From: Erysipelotrichaceae bacterium
Lineage (GTDB): Bacteria > Bacillota_I > Bacilli_A > Erysipelotrichales > Erysipelotrichaceae
Length of the DNA: 32,091 bases
Reading direction: 5' to 3'
Assembly (NCBI GenBank): GCA_017550145.1
Contig: JAFZQG010000029.1
Coordinates: 1 to 32,091 of the forward strand
The position numbers and the translations under genes are program-made. Below are positions 1 through 7,076 of this stretch, piece after piece. The notes beneath the pieces are model-generated. The model saw only the letters and a list, made by a program, of their open reading frames with translations, was not told the origin of the DNA and made no database searches. Each line of letters starts with the position of its first letter. Positions within the stretch are counted from its first letter, which is position 1.

Positions 1-248
1 ATGTGTTTCAGATAATCCGGAAGGATGAGATCGAACCGGTTTTCTTCATCCCACTGTGCGTTTGCCGCAAGGATATACAAAGCTCGATTTCTTACCAATG
101 ACTTTGGATGGTCGAGCAACGAAGCAACATCCTCAAAGTATCCATACCATTCATCTGTATCATGGCTTTCTGCAACAATTCTATCAGTAAAGGCACAGGC
201 ATATTTATCATCTTTTGATGTAAGCTTCTGTACGATGTTTTCTTTCAT
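1..248 (-). CDS. HEAT-like helical repeat protein, N-terminal part (truncated by window edge)
   Basis: The first 82 codons read from an ATG at 248 down to the window edge, and a GGAGGAG ribosome binding site sits 7 bases upstream of that ATG. The peptide starts MKENIVQKLTSKDDKYACAF and contains SLLDHPKSLVRNRALYILAA, the look of a HEAT-type helix pair (DHPKSLVRNRA turn). Proteins of this type in Bacillota are often annotated as SufBD-like or HEAT-repeat proteins of unknown role; no catalytic motif is visible. The C-terminus lies outside the window. No overlapping plus-strand frame has a comparable start signal. The repeat class is moderately sure; the function is unknown. Confidence 0.6.
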   Translation of the reverse strand, partial: MKENIVQKLTSKDDKYACAFTDRIVAESHDTDEWYGYFEDVASLLDHPKSLVRNRALYILAANAQWDEENRFDLILPDYLKH

Positions 249-314
249 CCCAATGCTCCTCCCAAATCCCGATTTGTTTAACTATATTTCGCCAAACCAA
301 TTTCATAAAACTGA

Positions 315-342
315 TTGCAATATTTCTTAAAAATGCTAATAT
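315..342 (+). promoter_or_regulatory. Promoter facing the 3' end of the nuclease-domain gene
   Basis: TTGCAA, a 16-base spacer and TAATAT are followed by ATAAGTGTAA. The same arrangement, with the same spacer and the same downstream ATAAGTGTAA, occurs at 9113-9150 beside the second nuclease-domain gene. A terminator hairpin begins only about 10 bases after the -10 box, so the predicted transcript is about 45-50 nt. The promoter call is inferred from box sequence and duplication. Confidence 0.5.
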
Positions 343-350
343 ATAAGTGT

Positions 351-395
351 AAAAGGTGTGTGGGCCTTGTGTGTCGGCAGACCTTTTCTTTTTTT
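351..395 (+). terminator. Intrinsic terminator hairpin between convergent transcripts
   Basis: AAAAGGT at 351-357 pairs with ACCTTTT at 381-387, and a T-rich run follows to 395 on the plus strand. The strong T tract lies only on the plus side, so the hairpin suits a plus-strand transcript from the promoter at 315-342, although the stem can also form in the minus-strand mRNA. It lies just beyond the stop codon of the gene at 397-900. Confidence 0.55.
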
Positions 396-396
396 G

Positions 397-900
397 TTAA
401 TTGAATTTCCAGGCAAACAATAATTGATTGTCCTTTTTGACTGCAAGCACTTTCAACCACTTATGTTTTTCCAGATAACGCATCAGTTCATGTCTGACTT
501 GTTTCTCATCATATGGAAAACTCGAAATATCAATGATAACATTTTCTGATTGTCCCTGTGCTTCTCTTAGTCTCTTAACTAATCCGTCTTTTCTTTTTGA
601 TTTTATGGTTTTGATTTCGATAGTGTCTCCATTTATAAATGGACAATTACCAAAAACTCTTATATCAGCACTTCTTTTACCTTGAGGATAAACAACAGCA
701 GCTTGGAATCTGCAGTTTCCCCAAAAAATGTTTCTAAACCATGTCCCAACATTAATGTCATCATCGACATTGAAATCAAGAATTGAATTAGAAGAATCAA
801 ATCTCTCACCATCTGAAGATATGACATAATTAAGAAATTTGATATTCCCTTTTTTGGGTTTTGATTCTTTTTTCCATTTATCAGTAATATCTTGAATCAT
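397..900 (-). CDS. Orphan CdiA-CT-like nuclease-domain protein (PDDEXK-type toxin domain)
   Basis: This 167-residue protein matches in layout the tRNA-nuclease domain at the C-terminus of CdiA and of some phage head-morphogenesis proteins. An N-terminal lead of about 50 residues is followed by VGTWFRNIF, SADIRVF, then TIEIKTIKSK (Asp...Glu-x-Lys, the likely metal site), REAQGQSENVIIDIS, and a C-terminal helix-strand ending LLFAWKFN. In known members this domain cuts tRNA, but here it stands alone, with no secretion signal, LXG or filament domain. A GAAAGAG site precedes the ATG. A paralogue lies at 9192-9554 and a relic near 17800. No adjacent immunity gene is obvious. It could instead be a decayed toxin cassette or a housekeeping endonuclease. 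The family call is good; activity is inferred. Confidence 0.6.
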   Translation of the reverse strand: MIQDITDKWKKESKPKKGNIKFLNYVISSDGERFDSSNSILDFNVDDDINVGTWFRNIFWGNCRFQAAVVYPQGKRSADIRVFGNCPFINGDTIEIKTIKSKRKDGLVKRLREAQGQSENVIIDISSFPYDEKQVRHELMRYLEKHKWLKVLAVKKDNQLLFAWKFN

Positions 901-950
901 ACTCTTTCATTATAAACACTTCTATCATTTTCTGAATGTAATAAAATGAC

Positions 951-1001
951 AAACACAGCATCACTCACCACCATATTTCAGATGGTGAGTGATATGTGTT
1001 T
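951..1001. other. Long hairpin preceding RNA repeat copy A
   Basis: AAACACA (951-957) and ATCACTCACCA (960-970) pair with TGGTGAGTGAT (983-993) and TGTGTTT (995-1001), giving an almost uninterrupted 18-bp stem. T-rich flanks occur on both sides, so it could act as a bidirectional terminator. About 24 bases of its core recur at 24305-24330. Confidence 0.6.
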
Positions 1002-1016
1002 AAACTTTTAACCTGC

Positions 1017-1422
1017 TGATTCTTTTATCTTGTTTGTTTTTATAGTTGTCTTACAATCATGTATTGGCAGGAATTTCACCTTAGCTGTGTTTACATAGCC
1101 ACAGTACCGCTGATAGTGCCTTCCGTTATATATCCGTCTTCGCAAGAGTTTCGACTCCATCGCACATGTATTAAGTATCGGGACTGGAATCGCATATATA
1201 GCGATCTTAATACTTTTTAAGCGTTCTCACCCGCTCTGATCATATAACATCTTTGTAATCCAACTGTTATTCAGTTTTCAAGGAACAAGGTTTTTGTAAG
1301 ATACTTTTTTCCTTGAATTATCAGTATTTCTGCTTGAATGTAATTCGAGCGGGTTCGAGTTATAACCAGTGGTCCCCCCATTTGATTATTGAACATCTTC
1401 GAAAGAAGGTGTTTTATTTTTA
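1017..1422 (+). ncRNA. Candidate structured RNA, repeat copy A
   Basis: This stretch has no open frame and is about 93% identical by eye to 4918-5323. The two copies share potential stems. GTATTAAG pairs with CTTAATAC around an inner ATCGC/GCGAT hairpin. TTCAAGGA pairs with TCCTTGAA. A long-range CCCGCTC/GAGCGGG pairing is kept in the other copy as CTCGCTC/GAGCGGG, a wobble change that preserves pairing. Both copies end in an intrinsic terminator on the plus strand, which fixes the likely orientation. A possible promoter is TTGTTT-N16-TACAAT at 1030-1057. I do not recognise the RNA family. The minus strand carries TTCCTTGAAAACTGAATA, which resembles rRNA spacers, but no rRNA is nearby. Confidence 0.55.
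1392..1421 (+). terminator. Terminator of RNA repeat copy A
   Basis: ACATCTTC, a GAAA tetraloop and GAAGGTGT form a stem at 1393-1412, and TTTATTTTT follows. The terminator of copy B has the same position and shape but a different stem sequence. Confidence 0.75.
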
Positions 1423-1552
1423 ATCATTGTTAATAAAACCTAATAAATACTAATCATTTTTAACTTAATTAATATGAAATTCTATAACTTTATAGCTGGC
1501 AGAAAGGCTAAGCTTGGCTACAGAAGAGAATGATTACTGAATAATTATTTAA

Positions 1553-1678
1553 ATGAAAAGGAGAAAAAATAAACATTCTGAAAAAGAAGCTATTGAAAAG
1601 ATAAGAGAAGATGAAGAAGAGCAAGAGCATCTTGCCTTCTTCCGCTTCCAAGAGATACACGACAGAAACAAATGCTGA
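1553..1678 (+). CDS. Possible 41-residue charged small protein
   Basis: An ATG frame encodes MKRRKNKHSEKEAIEKIRED and continues to HDRNKC before TGA. It is rich in Lys and Glu and likely helical. No clear ribosome binding site precedes the ATG, because the AAAAGGAG motif lies inside the frame. A strong terminator follows at 1724-1750, so a plus-strand transcript here is plausible. Nothing else is visible between 1423 and 1840. This may be a relic and not a gene. Confidence 0.22.
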   Translation: MKRRKNKHSEKEAIEKIREDEEEQEHLAFFRFQEIHDRNKC

Positions 1679-1723
1679 CTGTCGCAAAATGATTGGTTAT
1701 ATTTCTTATACATAAAACAAAAG

Positions 1724-1750
1724 AAAACAGGCATTTAAACGCCTGTTTTT
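1724..1750. terminator. Bidirectional intrinsic terminator
   Basis: AAAACAGGC (1724-1732) pairs with GCCTGTTTT (1741-1749) around an 8-base loop. T-rich sequence follows the stem on both strands. Confidence 0.7.
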
Positions 1751-1841
1751 GTTCGACTTTTGGTGTCTATGATACCAGATGTTTTTGTTACAACCCATTA
1801 AAAACAGATAACATTAAATGAGAAGAATAAAGAGGTGCTCA

Positions 1842-2036
1842 TTAGAAGCGCCTCTTTAATTCGTTGTTTCTTTCGTTAATCAAATTTGTTATCACTTCAA
1901 TGTTCTCTGATATATTATCAGTTTCTCCATTATCAACTAAATGATTTAGGTCTGTGATAGAGTTGCTAATATCATCTTCTATCAAAGCGACAGAAGCGTC
2001 TGATTTTGATGGACTTGAATGCAATAAATCATACAA
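1842..2036 (-). CDS. Possible small acidic helical protein or gene remnant
   Basis: This 64-residue frame opens at a TTG codon, and an in-frame TAG lies three codons upstream. The sequence, YDLLHSSPSKSDASVALIED to ITNLINERNNELKRRF, looks like a short acidic helical hairpin. A 10-bp hairpin (1829-1857) overlaps the stop codon and could terminate the minus-strand transcript. No good ribosome binding site sits before the TTG, so it may be the 3' remnant of a longer gene. The function is unknown. Confidence 0.3.
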   Translation of the reverse strand: MYDLLHSSPSKSDASVALIEDDISNSITDLNHLVDNGETDNISENIEVITNLINERNNELKRRF

Positions 2037-2148
2037 TTTTTCTATCTATAAATATCTTTCTCTTTTGAATAAATAATAAATAAAAAATAATTGGTATAGT
2101 ATAATTAATGGCACAGACATTCTGAATGCACGAAAGGGAGGAAAGATA

Positions 2149-4554
2149 ATGCCTATTCTGGAATTCATTAAAGCACACCAGTTGAATTTCATGCTTTTTA
2201 TGAGCGGAATCTGCTTTGTTCTGGTGTTGCTGACGATCGTTACAGGTGCATTATCGCCTAAACGCCGACGCATACTGGCGGCTTTGGAATTCGCTTCCAT
2301 GCTGTTGTTGCTTTTTGACCGCATGGCATATATCTATCGCGGCGATACCTCTCCTACGGGGTTCTGGATGGTCAGGATTACCAATTTCATGGTCTATCTT
2401 CTGAGTCTGTGGATCCCTCACGAGATCACGCTTTATCTCAATGATCTGTATACAAACGAAGGAAAGATGACTGTATTACCGAAACGTTTAAAGATCTGTG
2501 AGATTCTGTTCTATATGGGAGTTGCTTTACTTGTGATCTCCCAGTTTACCGGACTGTATTATACGTTTGATGAACAGAACCGCTACCAGCGGGCTTCAGG
2601 AAATATCATCTGTTACATAATGCCGCTGCTGATTGTTTTCCTGCAGCAGTCGGTCATTATTCAATACCGGAACCGTCTGAGCCGCCTTATGTCAGTTTTG
2701 CTGGTACTCAATACCATCGCTCCGGTCGTCGCTTCCATCATTCAGCTTTTTGCCTATGGCATATCATTGACCAATATGACAACCGTCGGCTTTGCGATAA
2801 TGATCTATGTCTTTGCGCTTCTTGATCTCAACAGGTCATTGAAGAAATCACAGGAAAACGAGATCAGAACAATCAGGGAAGCACAGAAAAGAGAACACGT
2901 CCTGTTTGAGGAAACAGCAGAAGCTCTTGCCAGTGCCATCGATGCCAAAGACGAGTACACTCACGGTCACTCATCCCGTGTTGCCGACTACTCCGAGCAG
3001 ATAGCCAGAGAAGCAGGAATGTCTGAAGAAGAATGTGAAAAGGTCTACTTTGCGGCTCTTCTCCATGATGTTGGAAAGATCGGCGTTGACGAATCTATAA
3101 TCAACAAGGAAGGCAAGCTGACGGATGAAGAATTCCAGCAGATAAAAATGCACCCTGTTTACGGAAACCAGATCCTTTCCACTATTCAGCAGTCTCCTTA
3201 TCTGAGCATCGGTGCTCATTATCACCACGAGCGCTATGATGGAAAGGGTTATCCTGACGGGCTGATCGGCGATGATATTCCGGAGATTGCCCGTATCATT
3301 GCTGTAGCTGATTCATATGATGCCATGACTTCCAAGCGCAGCTATCGGGATGTCATTCCTCAGCAGAAAGTCCGTGAAGAACTGGTCAAAGGAATGGGAA
3401 CACAGTTCGATCCCCGTTACGCCAAGATCATGCTGCACATGATGGATCTTGATCTTGAATACAAGCTTCGTGAAGAGATGTCGGGCAGCGATCCATCCTT
3501 AAAGACCAGACTGATCTGCGAAAGCATCTACCATGAGTGTTCTACCGGTGTCCTTCTTTCAGAGAAGGTCACTAAGATCCGCCTGTTTCACAGAGGTAAT
3601 AAAGGCTTTCCGATCAGCGAAAGTCTTCCGACCCTCGTCGTTTTTGATGCTCTTGATGGAAGGATACACGAGGACGAGAAAAACCGCAGGGAACTGTTCT
3701 ATTTTGAATATGCCCGGATCCGCTTTGATGGTAATGTCTTATGTGAAGGGGCCAGAAAATATGAGACAGAGATCTTACCAGAGGCTATCACCATTTCTGA
3801 TAATATCGATCTGTCGGGAACAAACTTCAGCCGCTATGATATCGAAGCTGTACGATACAAGGATCATGCCCGGATCCGTATCTCTGATGGAGAAAAGACT
3901 GTTCAGACGATCCTGGCTCTTCCGGATAATACCCGCTTTGCCTATCTGTCATTAACCGGAGAACATTGCATCATCAGCAATATCCAGATCGTTCAGAGCG
4001 AAGAGATCATAAGTGAAGGCTCGATCAGACGTATCGCAGAAGAGATCAGCTATATAAAAGATGCTCCAACAGGAGATATTCCCAACATCCAGGTCGATGG
4101 CTGGAGAACTGCGAGCACCATCGGGGTGCCGATAAAAGACGAAACACATATCCGTTTCCACACCAGAAGTCTGCCTACTGCCAGACTTGTCTGGCATTGT
4201 CCGTTCATCTCAGTCTTTACTTCGGATGATGGCACAGTAAAAGGAAAAGGTTTCCGTGAATTCGTATTGATCCGTCTGGATGGAGAAAACTGGGAATCTG
4301 ATGCTCACGCGGAAAACAAGGTTATCGTCAGCCAGACTTCACAGTTTGATGGCTGGAACAGATGGCGGGAAGCCAATCTTCAGGGTATGGATTGTGAAGC
4401 CGTCATTAAACGTGAAGGCAATGTCATAACAGTAACAACAGAAAATATCGGCATCTCTATCAGATGTATTACAGATATCAAGGACGATATTGAAAAGGTC
4501 TATGTCGCTCTGACCGGTGACCAGTGCGCTATTACCGATATCCGTATTTCATAG
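2149..4554 (+). CDS. Membrane HD-GYP protein with duplicated C-terminal beta domain
   Basis: This 801-residue protein has six or seven predicted membrane helices (residues about 15-225), a short helix rich in Glu/Arg, then an HD-GYP domain (about 255-430). That domain has DEYTHGHSSRV, the metal-binding HDVGKIG (His306), HHERYDGKGYPDG (GYP at 367-369) and DSYDAMTSKR. HD-GYP proteins typically hydrolyse cyclic di-GMP at the inner face of the membrane. The last ~330 residues are beta-rich and internally repeated: AYLSLTGEHCIISNIQI near residue 605 resembles VYVALTGDQCAITDIRI at the extreme end, suggesting two jelly-roll modules that may sense a ligand. The start is supported by GGGAGGAAAG before the ATG. 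It is monocistronic. The enzyme class is sure; the C-terminal role is unknown. Confidence 0.85.
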   Translation: MPILEFIKAHQLNFMLFMSGICFVLVLLTIVTGALSPKRRRILAALEFASMLLLLFDRMAYIYRGDTSPTGFWMVRITNFMVYLLSLWIPHEITLYLNDLYTNEGKMTVLPKRLKICEILFYMGVALLVISQFTGLYYTFDEQNRYQRASGNIICYIMPLLIVFLQQSVIIQYRNRLSRLMSVLLVLNTIAPVVASIIQLFAYGISLTNMTTVGFAIMIYVFALLDLNRSLKKSQENEIRTIREAQKREHVLFEETAEALASAIDAKDEYTHGHSSRVADYSEQIAREAGMSEEECEKVYFAALLHDVGKIGVDESIINKEGKLTDEEFQQIKMHPVYGNQILSTIQQSPYLSIGAHYHHERYDGKGYPDGLIGDDIPEIARIIAVADSYDAMTSKRSYRDVIPQQKVREELVKGMGTQFDPRYAKIMLHMMDLDLEYKLREEMSGSDPSLKTRLICESIYHECSTGVLLSEKVTKIRLFHRGNKGFPISESLPTLVVFDALDGRIHEDEKNRRELFYFEYARIRFDGNVLCEGARKYETEILPEAITISDNIDLSGTNFSRYDIEAVRYKDHARIRISDGEKTVQTILALPDNTRFAYLSLTGEHCIISNIQIVQSEEIISEGSIRRIAEEISYIKDAPTGDIPNIQVDGWRTASTIGVPIKDETHIRFHTRSLPTARLVWHCPFISVFTSDDGTVKGKGFREFVLIRLDGENWESDAHAENKVIVSQTSQFDGWNRWREANLQGMDCEAVIKREGNVITVTTENIGISIRCITDIKDDIEKVYVALTGDQCAITDIRIS

Positions 4555-4697
4555 AAATTCAGACATTTTATATAATCCTAGGCAGAAAACCCATTGATCT
4601 TTAGTCAACGGGGGTTCACATAAACTGATAAGCATAATAAGAATTGATTTACTACCTAAAAAAATATAAAATTTTTATTTTGTATATGATTGCTTCT

Positions 4698-4756
4698 TTG
4701 TGTAATGTTCATATTTTTCTATAATCCTCTGAAAATCGGTTGCAAATTGCAACCGA
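4698..4756 (+). promoter_or_regulatory. Orphan promoter with a perfect operator-like palindrome
   Basis: TTGTGT (4698-4703), a 16-base spacer and TATAAT (4720-4725) form a good promoter. At 4736-4756, across the expected start site, TCGGTTGCAA and TTGCAACCGA form a perfect palindrome around a single A. That placement is typical of a repressor operator. No gene follows before the hairpin at 4849, so the regulated gene may have been lost. From 4560 to 4700 there is only AT-rich sequence with a weak imperfect hairpin near 4590. Confidence 0.45.
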
Positions 4757-4848
4757 GATTATAATTCCATACCGTCCTTTTCTTTTGATCGATCAATATC
4801 TCTTTTTTCATTTCCAATTATATATATAAATGTGGCAAGATAACCATA

Positions 4849-4893
4849 ATACGCCTACTGCCGATATATACTCACGTCAGCAGAAGGCGTATT
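4849..4893. other. Hairpin preceding RNA repeat copy B
   Basis: AATACGCCT plus CTGC (4849-4861) pairs with GCAG plus AGGCGTATT (4880-4893). It takes the same position before the repeat as the hairpins at 951-1001 and 8925-8978, but its sequence is unrelated to theirs. It has no clean T tract. Confidence 0.5.
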
Positions 4894-4917
4894 CTCACTT
4901 ATATCTTTTAAATAATT

Positions 4918-5323
4918 TGATTCTTTTATCTTGTTTGTTTTTTATAGTTGTCTTACAAGTTTGTATTGGCAGGAATTTAACCTTAGCTGTGTTTACATAG
5001 CACAGTACCGCTGATGGTGCCTTTCATTATATATCTGTCATCGCAGGAATTTTGACTCCATCGCACATGTATTAAGTATCGGGACTGGAATCGCATATAG
5101 CGATCTTAATACTTTTTAAGCGTTCTCACTCGCTCAAGATAATATAACTTCTTTGTAATCCAACTGTTATTCAGTTTTCAAGGAACAAGGTTTTTGTAAG
5201 ATACCTTTTTTCCTTGAATTATCAGTATTTCTGCTTGAATGTAATTCGAGCGGGTTCGAGTTATAACCAGTGGTCCCCCCCCCATTAGTGTAGAAAACAT
5301 CTCTTAATTGAGATGTTTTATTT
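4918..5323 (+). ncRNA. Candidate structured RNA, repeat copy B
   Basis: This is the second full copy of the element at 1017-1422. Differences include a 2-base shortening of an apical loop (ATATATA to ATATA), a one-base change that keeps the CTCGCTC/GAGCGGG pairing, and a longer C run (nine C) near the 3' end. There is no open frame of note. Conservation is strongest in the central part, from the GACTCCATCGCACATG block through the GCGTTCTCAC block, and in the 3' third. Its terminator is at 5294-5323. The family is not recognised. Confidence 0.55.
5294..5323 (+). terminator. Terminator of RNA repeat copy B
   Basis: AAAACATCTC (5294-5303) pairs with GAGATGTTTT (5310-5319) around TTAATT, and ATTTTAATT follows. 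It also lies just past the 3' end of the convergent redox operon. Confidence 0.75.
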
Positions 5324-5346
5324 TAATTCTTTAATTCAAGCTGTAT

Positions 5347-5964
5347 TCAGCGGATAAAATTCGTAAACTGGGTATGTTTCACATCCGGCTTGCCGAACTG
5401 TTCCTTGCCTGATTGAATGGACTTCATCAGGAATACCATGTTGGTGGCCATATTACGGATAGTCTCAACGCCTTCGCTGTCGGCTAAGACATCTTCGCCT
5501 GTATAGCCATGGATATCGTTCCAGTAAGTGCTGGGAACGGTAGGCATGCCGCTTATTCCATAGAACTGGTTCAGTGTTTCAAAGGTTGCACTGTTTCCGC
5601 CTCTTCTGCAGGATACGATGGAAGCTCCGACTTTCATGTGGAGATCACATCCGCAGGAATAGAACAGTCTCTGCATAAAGGAAAGAACCGTTCCGTTTGG
5701 CGTTCCGAAATAAACAGGAGATCCTACGATGATGCCGTCGGCTTCAGCAAGTTTTGGCGAAACCTCATTGACCAGATCATTAAAGACACACTTTCCTGTC
5801 TTCTTGCAGGTGCGGCAAGCGATACAGCCACGGATATCCTTGTTTCCGATATGGATGATTTCGGTTTCGACACCTTCTTTATTCAATACTTCTGATGCCA
5901 GACTTAGAGCCATGGCGATGCATCCTTTTGGATCAGGGCTGCCATTGATCAGTAATACCTTCAT
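5347..5964 (-). CDS. NADPH-dependent FMN reductase / iron-sulfur flavoprotein-like
   Basis: This 205-residue protein has a flavodoxin-like fold. It opens with MKVLLINGSPDPKGC, where the GSP loop binds FMN phosphate. At about residues 48-59 it has CIACRTCKKTGKC, a compact cysteine motif like that of iron-sulfur flavoproteins, then GIIVGSPVYFGTPNG, the second flavin loop. It probably moves electrons or reduces small substrates in the cytosol. It is the last gene of the operon (aldo/keto reductase, FMN reductase, flavodoxin, this gene), 40 bases after the flavodoxin. GAGGAGAAAA precedes the ATG. The fold is sure; whether a cluster is bound is uncertain. Confidence 0.8.
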   Translation of the reverse strand: MKVLLINGSPDPKGCIAMALSLASEVLNKEGVETEIIHIGNKDIRGCIACRTCKKTGKCVFNDLVNEVSPKLAEADGIIVGSPVYFGTPNGTVLSFMQRLFYSCGCDLHMKVGASIVSCRRGGNSATFETLNQFYGISGMPTVPSTYWNDIHGYTGEDVLADSEGVETIRNMATNMVFLMKSIQSGKEQFGKPDVKHTQFTNFIR

Positions 5965-6004
5965 ATTCTGTTTTCTCCTCGTTTTTAGTTATTGTATCAG
6001 ATTT

Positions 6005-6499
6005 TTATAGCCAACTCTTGATTGCAGCTTCTGACTGCTTTGCTTTGGAACCTTTAATTGCTAATCCGTTTGTATCAATAGTTGCGCCTTTGCAGATTCT
6101 CTTCACATCAGAGATCATTGAGCCTAATCCCGAACCTTCATGGGTTGAGATCACTCTGACTGTTTTACCGGTAAAGTCTAAATCTTTAAGTACTGTTTCC
6201 AGTTCCGGAGCATAGGTTCCCCAGTAGATCGGAGACATGATGTAGACTGTGTTGTATGCAGAAATATCCTTTAATATTTCTTTTACCGGAGCATTTCCTA
6301 TTCTTTCTTTGGCTTCCTTGATGCAGGTATTATAGTCCTTGGCATAAGGAACTAATGGTTCGGCTTTAAACATATCGGCATTAGTATACTTCTGTACATA
6401 TTCAGCTACAATCTCGGTATTACCTTTATCTATATAACCTACTGCATAATTCTCATCAGAACGGCTGAAATAAATGATCAGATTTTTCTTTTCTTCCAT
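6005..6499 (-). CDS. Flavodoxin
   Basis: This 164-residue protein is of normal flavodoxin length. It starts with KNLIIYFSRSDENYA (first strand and phosphate loop), followed by KGNTEIVAEYV, the mid motif YIMSPIYWGTYAPEL (flavin-stacking loop with Trp and Tyr) and VRVISTHEGSGLGS. It is probably a single-electron carrier or an FMN-dependent oxidoreductase of the Flavodoxin_4 type. It lies 20 bases after the preceding FMN reductase and 40 bases before the next one, so it is co-transcribed with them. Its redox partner cannot be read from the sequence. Confidence 0.85.
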   Translation of the reverse strand: MEEKKNLIIYFSRSDENYAVGYIDKGNTEIVAEYVQKYTNADMFKAEPLVPYAKDYNTCIKEAKERIGNAPVKEILKDISAYNTVYIMSPIYWGTYAPELETVLKDLDFTGKTVRVISTHEGSGLGSMISDVKRICKGATIDTNGLAIKGSKAKQSEAAIKSWL

Positions 6500-6518
6500 T
6501 TTTTCCCTTTCTTAAGTT

Positions 6519-7055
6519 TTATATTTTCTTTCCCATCTCATAAGCTTCCATCATCTGCGGTTTTTCTTTGATATCGCCATGATTGGGATTTCCCGTTCCG
6601 TAAACAACGCCGCTTTCCTTTGAATTCGGCAGACATATTGCAAACCCATGGAATGCTCTCAAAGCCCCATCGATCGATTCTCTTTCTTCATCCGTGCAGG
6701 AACAAAGATAATAGAGTTCCTTATCCTTCAGATCCATGAAACAGGCAAAAGTACGATCGATAAAGGTCTTCATCTGGGCACTGATATTGTAATAGTAGAC
6801 CGGTGTAGCCAAAACCAGGATATCAGCTTCTTTCATTTTGTTCAGTATCTCTGTCATATTGTCTTTCAATACACAGGTATTGTCATGAGAATGACAGTAG
6901 TTGCAAGCAAGACAATAGCCGATCTTTTTGTCTCTTAAGGAAATCAGTTCACCTTCATTTCCTGCTTCAAGTGCACCTTTTAAGAACTCCTGAGCCAGCA
7001 GATCACTGTTGCCGTTTTTCCTCGGGCTTGAGGAGATAATCACAAATTTCTTCAT
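6519..7055 (-). CDS. Flavodoxin-fold NAD(P)H-dependent FMN reductase
   Basis: This 178-residue protein starts with MKKFVIISSSPRKNGNSDLL, the SSPRKNGNS FMN-phosphate loop of the family. CLACNYCHSHDNTCVLKD follows at about residues 48-65, then ADILVLATPVYYYNISAQMK, the second flavin loop. The cysteine group resembles that of the paralogue at 5347-5964. It is the second gene of the redox operon, 21 bases after the aldo/keto reductase stop. The likely role is NAD(P)H-dependent reduction of flavin or small electrophiles. The substrate is unknown. Confidence 0.8.
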   Translation of the reverse strand: MKKFVIISSSPRKNGNSDLLAQEFLKGALEAGNEGELISLRDKKIGYCLACNYCHSHDNTCVLKDNMTEILNKMKEADILVLATPVYYYNISAQMKTFIDRTFACFMDLKDKELYYLCSCTDEERESIDGALRAFHGFAICLPNSKESGVVYGTGNPNHGDIKEKPQMMEAYEMGKKI

Positions 7056-7076
7056 AGATCAATTCATTCTCCGTAT

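Noticed and set aside
1017..1422. rRNA spacer or tRNA-like RNA in the repeat (TTCCTTGAAAACTGAATA on the minus strand; GGGTTCGAG on the plus strand)
   Set aside because: No rRNA sequence is nearby, the GGTTCGAG is not inside a paired T-arm with a matching acceptor stem, and the terminators point to plus-strand transcription.
1549..1734. Minus-strand 61-residue frame rich in Ser, Phe and Cys
   Set aside because: It is low complexity, opposite a charged plus-strand frame, has no ribosome binding site and shows no family pattern.
3533..3955. 140-residue plus-strand frame within the HD-GYP gene, and many similar frames in other large genes
   Set aside because: These are shadow frames inside well-supported genes with no start signals of their own.
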